From positions 9,985,990-10,049,989 of the forward strand of contig CM044967.1 of assembly GCA_024516035.1 (NCBI GenBank): DNA of 64,000 bases, read 5' to 3'. Below, one piece after another: positions 56,601 through 64,000 of the stretch. Made by a program: the position numbers and the translations under genes. The notes under the pieces are model-generated. The model was not told the DNA's origin and did no database searches. It saw only the letters and a program-made list of their open reading frames with translations. The first letter of the stretch is position 1. Each line of letters starts with the position of its first letter. The stretch comes from Bactericera cockerelli. Lineage: Eukaryota; Arthropoda; Insecta; Hemiptera; Triozidae.

Positions 56601-59600
56601 TTGATTAAAAACTGAAAGAATTATTTATTGTACTTATGTTTAAACTTTAATCTGATCATTTTTCCTTATTGTACTTTCAGCTACACTACAAATCTACCAG
56701 CCAGTACTGACAAGGGTAGTCAAGCCAGAAGTGTCCTCTTCTTGCTCTCCGAACCTCCCATCAGATCGCAACATGGAACAGAAGAACGTAGTTCTCAAGC
56801 AGAAGCAAAATTTCGAGACCCAGAAAAAACCATGGAATGGAGTTCATTACGATAAGAAACGACGCTTAAATGGTGACACAAAGCACGTGATAATCAACGA
56901 AGATGACAACAACATCAAATGCTACAACGAAAATGATCAAATAAATGGTCATGCTGAGCTAGAAAGTGACATCCCCATGAAGGTAGTTACTAACAGTTAC
57001 AGGATCATCACTGAAGAAGGGCATATTGTCTCCAAGCCCTTTTCACCTAAAAAATTCTCAGACGACAATGTGGGTACACCCATAGCCAAGACTGATAATG
57101 TCACTTGTGAAGCGGACACAGTGAGAACCATCACCACGCTTCGGCGGGATAGAGTACAAACCAGTGATTTGAAGGTCTACAATAGACCGCCTAGTAGAGA
57201 AAATTACCTAGCTACTCCTGAGCCCTCCAGTGCGACCTATGATCAGTCCAGTTCCGTAGGTCAGATGAGGGGTATCACAGCAACGAATATCATGATGAAG
57301 TGTTCAGTCCACCGCACGCATCCTGCGATGAATGCAGTAATGACAGTGACAACAATTACGTCCTAGATTTCAGGTAATTATTTGAATGTTTTATGCCCAA
57401 TGAGATAAACCTATTTGCAAATCATAAAATATCTCACAATAGTGTATGTTCAACTCCATAGAGTGATGAAATCACTTTCTGTCTGTTCTCAATTCTCACA
57501 GTAAAATATCGAGGTACTTCGATATATTCAAGAGACTATTTGCTCTGAATGTAACTTAATATCTAAACTTTAGGATGTATTTCTACACTCCTCAAGTTTA
57601 GATATTCAATGGCAAGTGTGATTGGTAATTGTCATTCCAGATAATCTGGAAGAAGTACTTAATATTTAAAAATAAAAAAAATATAATACAGTATAAAAGA
57701 TTTCTTAAATGGATTGATTTCTAACGAGCCAAAAAATATTTCCTAAACGAATACGATTTTCTGTTTCCCTCTTTTCAGTAAGAAACCCAGCCATGAACTC
57801 AAAATGGAAGACGCTGATATGGACGTGAAACATTTCAGTGACGGCCAATGCTCACTGACGGACGGTGAAAATTCCCCGGACAGAAACGAGTTTCGAAAAG
57901 TGAAAATCAAAATGTCAAAACTCTATAAGTTTGATTCTGATAAAGAAGTTCACTCAACTTCCCCTCCTCCCTCCTCAATCTCCAGGAGATAATTTGATGA
58001 TAGTAGAATCACCTTCTCCCTCCGATGTGGACATGGTACCACAGCTTGTCTCGAAAGCACCAACTTCTATACTAGAAAATATTCTTACGCGAAGCAAAGC
58101 TGAGAACATTCAGAAAGAGATCAGGCACATTCCCTCCTTGAACTCCCCACCCTCGTCTCCCACCGAAATGGCATACTCTTATAAGAAGTCAGCGAGGTAT
58201 GGCAATTTGCCAGTTAGTCCTGACTCTACTCACCAACATTTACAAAGATCCATTTCGCCAGTACAGGCATCGGAGGCTAACTACTCGGCAAGTGGACACA
58301 TCTCGCTGCAATCTGGATACCACTCGAGCAATGGACCCTCCATGATGAATCAATCTCCCTCTCCACCGAGCGGGAACTACTCTCTTCCTTCCTCTTCTAA
58401 TATATATTCCCACCAGCCTCCCATCCACCATCTCATGTCCGTGATGCCTCCTATCCAACACTCGTTTAAGCCTCACCACTCCCCCCGCTCCCTATCTCCT
58501 GATGACGGCTCCTGCGGAAGTCCCCTGAGTCCCAACAGTCAAGGGTCTCGGGGCTATAGATCTCTGCCTTATCCACTCAAGAAAAAAGATGGCAAAATGC
58601 ACTACGAATGCAACGTGTGCTACAAAACGTTTGGACAGCTATCCAACCTGAAAGTTCATCTGCGAACTCACAATGGGGAGAGACCTTTCCAATGCAATAT
58701 TTGTACAAAGAGTTTCACGCAACTTGCCCATCTGCAAAAGCACCACCTTGTGCACACAGGTACGTGATACTAATTAATTAACTAATCATTCTAATTTTCA
58801 ACATGAAATATGGAGGGAACACTACACCCAGCAAAAGTACACACATGCGTCGAAATAATTAGAGGTATTAGCATTTCAAATTATCTCCCGTCACCACAAC
58901 GAGGGGAAAGGGAAAAACGTGTAATGTTCACACCACTTTATTTTTATTATTAATTTACTTTTCCCTAATTGCCTTGGCGAGGATTAAAACCTTTTAACTG
59001 GTTTGAGTCCTACATAATACATATCCAAAGAACATCATAGTTCTTTGAAAGGTTTCTAAAAAAGGAAGTATGTTGTACAGCCCGAGTATTTTCAATTTTA
59101 CTGTTGCAGAACATAGTAGGCATTATATTTTGATGTGAAAACATTACTTATCCATCCATTCATTATTATTACTCAGAGCGTCAAATTTTGGGTTTCAACC
59201 ACATAGTTGTCTACATGAAAAGACCAAGTCTAGATAGTAGAAGTTTCAAAACAGGTCAGATTGAATTAAAATTTATTGCTGACTCTAATATTTATTTTTA
59301 TAACTTCTGGCAAAAGTAAGGTATTTAGTTTGTTGTTTCCAGCCAACTGTTTAACGTTCCCCTAGCTAGACACTTGAGTTTGAGGATCTTTAGTGCTATC
59401 GATAATTTTGGCTAACGATTGAAGTTTCATAGTAAATATACAATATTATTTATTATTCTTCATAGGTGAAAAACCTCACGAGTGTATTTACTGTCAAAAG
59501 AGGTTTAGTTCCACTTCAAATCTGAAGACTCATATGAGGTTACACTCTGGCCAGAAACCCTACCACTGTGAAGTTTGTCCGGCTAGATTCACTCAATACG

Positions 59601-60804
59601 TTCACTTGAAGCTACACAAACGACTGCACACTAAGAGAGGCCGTATGTCTGCAAAGGTTGCAACAAGAGGTACATCAGTCTCAGCGGATTAAGGTGAGAA
59701 TCATATCAGTGCAAGATATTATTGTTAGTATGTTCTGATTAATATGGTTGAGACTTATAACTTCTCAAGGCAAAAATATTATTGCTTTGGTCAACTATTT
59801 TTATCTGATAGACGCGTAATAACCCTATAACCCATAATCTGAAGTTTCACAAAAATCTCCGCTGCAGCATAAAATTATCATCCATCGTAAGCAATGGAGA
59901 AAGTCTAAATAAAGATGAAATATTAATTTTATTAACTGGTTAATATTTTCCTCACTGTAAAATAAAAAAAAATATCCAATATTTTCTTTTCTCCCCAGGA
60001 CTCATACCAAATCCACTTCCTGTAAAACGTTCTACCTAGACGAATACATAGACACAGAATTTCAAGCTGAACATGGAAATCCTGACATCTACTATGAGTA
60101 TGCAGCAAATGAGGCTACTGTCGGTATGTAAATTAACCATGATATTATTATTTGTTTTAAATTTTTTAACTGTGGGATATGGTCTTTTCAGACTGTCGAA
60201 TACTTTTTTGAATTTTAAAAAATGTGGAAAGGACTTAATTCACAAAGCAATTTATTCTATTCTGATAAATATTTTCTACAGAAGTTTCTTGTACCAACCA
60301 AATACACTTATAAAAATAGTGTTGAAAAATTGTATTCTGCATGCAAATGAATCTCGAATTTGGATTTGTGTTGTCAAATCAGTAGTTGATACTTTGATGT
60401 ATAAAGTTAGGTCCACAAAAAAATTATTATTAGTATTGAATAACTTTTTAGTTAAAGTTTTGTGGAGAAAGGTTTTCAACCATCTATGTTTATTTTATAT
60501 ATTAATGCACTATTTTGTATTTGTGGTTTATCAGTGAAATGTTGCCCTTTTACTTTATCTAACGAGATTTCATTTTATTTACTATATTTCAGGAAACGGA
60601 GAGAAGCACGTTTCTTCTATGCAGGATGGGGACTCAGTAGATTGTTACGAAAGTCAAATTCCTCATCAATCGACGGATCTAGTTCAGTCCAATCCATTTC
60701 AATCGATTGATCCTTACCACGTCCCATCCAAAGCTCAAGGACTCCCCATTCAGAGGCCAACTGTTATTGAAACCAATCAACCTCATGTGATTGAGTGCAC
60801 CTGA
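48388..60804 (+). CDS. Blimp-1: PR/SET-domain zinc-finger repressor Blimp-1 (PRDM1 family), ten coding exons
   Basis: This nuclear repressor binds DNA through its zinc fingers and recruits chromatin-modifying corepressors; in flies it times the ecdysone response and shapes trachea and photoreceptors. Coding exons: 48433-48441, 51411-51590, 52198-52320, 55011-55135, 56293-56430, 56681-57373, 57779-58759, 59466-59693, 59999-60123 and 60593-60804. All introns are GT-AG and phases agree. Order: N-terminal [14 protein letters not shown] domain with [23 protein letters not shown] and [11 protein letters not shown]...ELLVWYC; a long Ser/Pro-rich middle; four C2H2 fingers ([20 protein letters not shown] first) and a fifth C2HC finger; an acidic Gln/Ser-rich tail. 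Five one-base frame breaks (near 55095, 56380, 57260, 57970 and 59635) need correction. Then it reads about 938 residues and ends HVIECT. Human PRDM1 is shorter; insect forms are long. Confidence 0.93.
48445..51410. other. Blimp-1 first coding intron
   Basis: It holds no recognised element apart from a repeat D fragment (49880-49935) and the poly-T/open-frame pair described separately. The 94- and 80-codon frames at 48631-48915 overlap on opposite strands and are not credible. Confidence 0.5.
50558..50923 (-). pseudogene. Possible retrocopy or retroelement 3' end with poly-A tail
   Basis: The plus strand has 58 uninterrupted T at 50558-50615, that is, a poly-A on the minus strand. Directly upstream of it (minus strand) an 80-codon frame runs 50923-50681, with [20 protein letters not shown] and [18 protein letters not shown], a plausible amphipathic sequence. 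I do not recognise the protein. A processed transcript inserted in antisense would give this picture; a long simple-sequence run beside a chance frame would too. Confidence 0.3.
51411..51590 (+). CDS. Blimp-1: Blimp-1 exon 2 (pre-PR region)
   Basis: 180 nt, phase 0 to phase 0. It encodes [20 protein letters not shown] and [18 protein letters not shown]. These match the conserved N-terminal block of PRDM1 (EAEFEEKCTYIV and SLPRNLLFK). Confidence 0.92.
52198..52320 (+). CDS. Blimp-1: Blimp-1 exon 3 (start of PR/SET domain)
   Basis: 123 nt, phase 0 to phase 0. It encodes [20 protein letters not shown] and DKKHFWR, matching the first part of the PRDM1 PR domain. Confidence 0.95.
53041..53082 (+). 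CDS. Blimp-1: Candidate 42-nt cassette microexon in the PR domain
   Basis: A long pyrimidine tract and cgacttcag precede it, and AAAG is followed by gtatta. It is 14 codons in phase 0 ([14 protein letters not shown]), so it can be included without breaking the frame. Alignment with PRDM1 (KYFWRIYSRGELHHFID) shows that FWR should join directly to [12 protein letters not shown] of the next exon, so inclusion would insert 14 residues between two PR-domain strands. Either a chance match or an alternative exon. Confidence 0.35.
53587..53644 (-). repeat. 58-bp perfect inverted copy of Blimp-1 exon 2
   Basis: The minus strand reads ggaagaagaatttgagaagc ... cagatctcccaatctt without a mismatch to 51458-51515. 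On both sides the similarity stops abruptly. It lies in the intron before the exon at 55011. Confidence 0.95.
55011..55135 (+). CDS. Blimp-1: Blimp-1 exon 4 (PR domain), with a one-base deletion
   Basis: The frame gives [20 protein letters not shown] and WMRFVQPT. It should then continue [14 protein letters not shown], but one base is missing at 55094-55096 (acc-at in place of acc-Nat). The length is 125; 126 is needed for phase 0 to phase 0. PRDM1 has AHSPREQNLAACQNG here. Confidence 0.88.
55245..55375 (+). repeat. SINE family B in a Blimp-1 intron
   Basis: Head caccgacctcagcagctgga, B-box part ggaggtcggtggttcgagtc, body agcaaagctagtttgagtac, ttgtgatatcgcaaaaggaa. Confidence 0.8.
56293..56430 (+). 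CDS. Blimp-1: Blimp-1 exon 5 (end of PR domain), with a one-base deletion
   Basis: It reads [20 protein letters not shown] and YCREFAERI. With one A restored at 56380 (atc-aat-tgc) it continues [17 protein letters not shown] up to the gtaagt donor; as given it hits a stop within nine codons. Confidence 0.9.
56681..57373 (+). CDS. Blimp-1: Blimp-1 exon 6 (disordered middle), with a one-base deletion
   Basis: It encodes a polar, low-complexity region including [18 protein letters not shown] and [19 protein letters not shown]. After SSSVG at about 57260 the frame is lost. With one base added it reads [20 protein letters not shown] and [16 protein letters not shown] to the gtaatt donor. Confidence 0.88.
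57779..58759 (+). CDS. Blimp-1: Blimp-1 exon 7 (Ser/Pro-rich region and zinc fingers 1-2), with a one-base insertion
   Basis: It starts [18 protein letters not shown] and includes the basic [16 protein letters not shown]. An extra C in the ccc run at 57969-57971 ends that frame; removing it gives [20 protein letters not shown] in the frame that runs to the end. That frame contains [20 protein letters not shown], then fingers 1 (CNVC...H...H) and 2 (CNIC...H...H). Confidence 0.92.
59466..59693 (+). CDS. Blimp-1: Blimp-1 exon 8 (zinc fingers 3-5), with a one-base deletion
   Basis: Finger 3 is [20 protein letters not shown] and finger 4 is [21 protein letters not shown] missing G at 59635 (aag-gag expected) would end the protein after the fourth finger. 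Corrected, it continues [19 protein letters not shown] into the next exon to form the fifth finger. Confidence 0.93.
59999..60123 (+). CDS. Blimp-1: Blimp-1 exon 9 (end of fifth finger and acidic stretch)
   Basis: With phase 2 from the previous exon it reads [20 protein letters not shown] and [18 protein letters not shown]. The H...C spacing completes a C2HC finger, as in PRDM1. Confidence 0.88.
60593..60804 (+). CDS. Blimp-1: Blimp-1 terminal coding exon
   Basis: The acceptor is ctatatttcag. It reads [20 protein letters not shown] and ends [16 protein letters not shown] and TGA. No domain is recognised. Confidence 0.85.
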
Positions 60805-63800
60805 GTTATAAAGTACTCGGGTTCTATGAACAATTTTATCATAAATTTCTCACTTTAAGTGCATTATCAAATGTTTGAAAATTGCTTTAAGTAAGTTATC
60901 CTTTTTGCAAATGTCTAGACTTTTTTTAATGAGCAAAGGAACCTAAATAGTTGGTTAATTTTTTTTTCTAAATACATACCTATGATAATTGGTAAAAATC
61001 TACTCTCTTGTGTCTGTCTTATTAAGTATATGCAAATTCTGAAAGCTCGAGTCAGCCTACTGCTAAGTACCGCATGACGTCACAACATAAAGTGGAGTTC
61101 AGCAACTTCAACAAGATGCGCAATGCTTTTCAAGTTACTCGGATCCGTTTAATGAAAAAACAATATTTCCAAAAAAATTCATCACATAGTCCTCAGAATC
61201 CTCTCTACACTCTCTCTCCTCTTCTCTCTTTATCTCATTTTAACACGAAGTGTAGACTTCAAGCTCCACGTAAGAGCAATTTTACGTTGGACAGAATGTG
61301 TTTACACAACAAGACTCTGCCTTTAGTTATTGATGGCTTGAAAAATTCCTAAACTATGTAAATATTTTTGGAATTGTTTTGCTTTTCAATTTACTCGATA
61401 GCTCTTGTTTATCTGATAACTGTATTTTTATTATATCATTCCGGATTTTTCTTTAAATGGCTTACAGTTCTGTCTTGAGATCAAAACACTTACATAGGTA
61501 GGTACCATCAAATATTATCTTATTAGAGCCTAAAATGAGTTATCTGCCCAATTTCGAGATAAGTAGCGTGTTTCATAATTAAAGTTGTTACACTGATCCA
61601 TGTTTAAATTATTAACTGTTCAGCTTTACTGTAAGATTAATCTTACGAGAAGTAGTTGATATTGAGTTTAAACCATTTACACTACTTTGAACGTCTTCTA
61701 GCTCAAAAATTTCGAAAAGGAAATTTACTTGTAGTGACTTTTGTCATTTTCTCTTAAAGTTTTATGAAATAGGACTGCTACTGTACACCTTCATACCACT
61801 GGCCTTATCGTATATGTCATCTGGTGTGAATCCTATTGTGGATACTAAGTATCAAAATGTAAAAAAAAAAACAATAATTTGACTTGTTGATTTTAAGTAC
61901 GTTATAATTTACTTACCATCGCCTATTTTTAATTAAAGCTTCAAAATAAAAGTTCCTCCAATTTTCCTACACGCGTTTCAAATTTATTTTAATTTAGTCT
62001 TGAAATTTTCTCTTACTCTCCTGTCCTGACTTTTTACGTTAAGTTTTCACCCCCTCATTTGGATAAAAGTTTAGAATTATTCTCCAAACTTGTGTCGGGT
62101 TCAAGAAATCCTTTATCTTTTCTTTACTCTTTTCAGGCTTACTTGGCTTTAGGTAATTTATTATTAAGCTCTTGAGAAATTAACTCCTACAAAATTCTCA
62201 AATGTTAAGAAATTTTATCAAGTAGGTAGTTGAATTAATTGGTTTTTTTTTTCAATGACGTGTAATGTATAAATTAAATGTTTTAGTAGTTTAATTTTTG
62301 AGACATTCTTTTGTGGCCCAAATTGTTACTTAGCAAGAGGTTTTCGCTATACCTATGGCAACAAAATATAATATATGTGGTTCAGGACGAGCCAATTTGA
62401 AATAAAGTTAGCAGAAGACCATCACTGCCCCCTCCATGCTGTAGCCAAACTGGCTACAACAACACAACAAAATAATTAATATATTTTTTTTAAATAGATT
62501 CTATTGATATTACTTTTTGAAACTATTGATAGAAGACTATGATTGCTGAGACTTTCAGAAAGATTTTTTGCTAATCTATACGTTGAATCATGGATTAGCT
62601 TCGAAGTAATTTACTTCTGTCTTGAAATGATGCGGGCCACAATTTAATGGATCTGTTTTTTTTCCCCACCTTTTCATTGCTTGATTATAATTTATTTTTG
62701 TTTTTATTCATTAATAGTAAATTTTATTGATTCTGTCTTCAAGTTATTAGCAAATATTATTATGATCTAATGATTGTATATTTTGTAAAAGCAATAAGTA
62801 GTTACATTTGAGATCATTTTATTATTGTATTTTATTATATTATTATTGTATGTCCTTTTGAAACAATTCCAAAGAAAGGACCATGTGAGATTGTTGAAAG
62901 TATGAGACAATTGAGACATCACCTACTTTATTGAAATTTGATATAACTGGTACCACATACATCGGTCAGAAAGCAAAACAATATCAATTTCTTGTTAATC
63001 TCTTGTTAAATTGAAGTCTTTTTAAGCTTTTAAACTGTAACTCAACATTTGAATTTATTGATTTAGTTTTTCCTTTAGTAGCGTTGTTGAAAACAAATAG
63101 ATCACAACAATTTTCTTACTAAAAATATACAAGGATCTGAGTGATATACAAGTTATGAAGCGGTAGATGATTACATACCTAGATTATAAATATTTTGCCG
63201 AAAAGAAAATGTCTTTCTTGGACATCGAACCTGAGATTTTCCCGATCATTTTTAACAACCATTGAGGTCACTTTTTGAATTATTTTGACCCTCAATGGTA
63301 ATGTTTTCATTTTTTTGAAAACCCTTAGTTTGTCAGCAGGTAACAATTTTTCTTTTAATGTACATAAATATTAAGGCAATAAACAATTTTTAAACTCAGG
63401 AACAATTAAAAATCGTCTTGGTCAACACTTTTGTATTGCTCTATGAATCCGTCTTGCAAAATGTATTTTTCAGACGTTTTGCATTGTCAGTGCTCATTTT
63501 AATACATTTATATTATGATAACTCATTCTAAATTATTCAAGTTTTTTCTAACAAAATGTAGGTATAGATTATTATCATAATTCAAAAGTTTTTCATTTAT
63601 TTGAATTGCGCTTGTTAAGAGAGACTAAAGAATTCTCATGTCTAGATTTGATACCTACTTCTTCTCTTCAGTAAAATAGAAAGACTCACTTATCAAAATT
63701 TATGTATGTCGAAGAAAGTATTGCAGCGTACAATTCATCACAGTGAGGTCTCAAATTTGTATTTTAATTAAAATACAATAAGTACTTAATGCGATTAAAA

Positions 63801-64000
63801 GATAGTATCTTCGGATGTAGATAACTATGTAATTTTCAAGATACATTTAGTCGGATGATTTTTATCAACCGCTTCAATCTTTCTATCATATTTTACCTTT
63901 TTATTCAGGGATTAAAAAAGGAGCTTTAGTCAATGGGGTACCGAATGCAGGTGTTTGTGCTTTGTCCAGGTTTTTGTCCTAAAGAATTTTGATACGAGAT
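60805..64000 (+). other. Blimp-1 3' UTR and downstream DNA
   Basis: Possible poly-A signals (aataaa) are at 61945-61950 and 63378-63383; which is used cannot be told. A repeat D copy is at 62385-62470 (tatgtggttcaggacgagcc). The 92-codon frame at 61074-61352 (MTSQHKVEFSNFNKMRNAFQ) is unrecognised and probably chance. The rest is AT-rich. Confidence 0.5.

Noticed and set aside
57804..57992. Separate small gene (62 codons)
   Set aside because: It is the start of Blimp-1 exon 7, cut off by the extra C at 57969-57971.
58240..58479. 79-codon minus-strand frame
   Set aside because: Antisense shadow of the Ser/Pro-rich part of Blimp-1 exon 7.

Overview
The window is eukaryotic, AT-rich genomic DNA from an insect. 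Genes are split by GT-AG introns, two conserved developmental transcription factors of the insect type are present, and the rest is dense with short non-autonomous transposons. The style of the repeats and the frequent tacctacc/aggtagg tracts suggest a hemipteran, but that is a weak inference.

Three protein-coding genes can be supported. (1) A Fer1/PTF1A-type bHLH gene lies on the minus strand, exons at 5282(or 5372)-5135, 4643-4305 and 2751-2538. (2) A secreted, Gly/Ser/Tyr- and Pro/Val/Tyr-rich cuticle-like structural protein lies on the minus strand at 16534-15635. (3) A Blimp-1/PRDM1 zinc-finger repressor lies on the plus strand, with coding exons between 48433 and 60804 (PR/SET domain, long disordered middle, five C-terminal zinc fingers). 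Blimp-1 and Fer1 cannot be read through as given. Blimp-1 needs five single-base corrections and Fer1 one; each restores a conserved motif and correct splice phase. Most sit in short homopolymers, which points to assembly indels rather than to pseudogenes.

The remaining ~80% is intergenic and intronic DNA built of repeats. I recognise: a 5S-rRNA-derived SINE family (about nine copies); three tRNA-headed SINE families, one copy nested in a 5S SINE with a perfect 15-bp target duplication; a pogo-like MITE family (CAGTCGAACCTGG termini, TA sites); a MITE family with a CCAATCA core (about ten copies); a piggyBac-type MITE with TTAA sites; a short Helitron (A|TC...CTAG|T); a 2.1-kb foldback element at 46018-48142 with ~0.8-kb arms; and an element at ~26864-27573 with opposed arrays of a TTCCGTCCC motif around a 45-bp minisatellite.

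Layout: 1-2.5 kb SINEs and 5S SINE; 2.5-5.4 kb Fer1; 5.4-15.5 kb repeats including a six-copy 104-bp satellite; 15.6-16.5 kb cuticle-like gene; 16.6-46 kb repeat-rich intergenic DNA with no supported gene; 46-48.1 kb foldback element; 48.4-60.8 kb Blimp-1, possibly with a distant non-coding first exon near 42.5 kb; 60.8-64 kb Blimp-1 3' UTR and downstream DNA. Two further oddities in Blimp-1 are a 58-bp perfect inverted copy of its second exon inside a later intron, and a 42-nt candidate microexon that would interrupt the PR domain.
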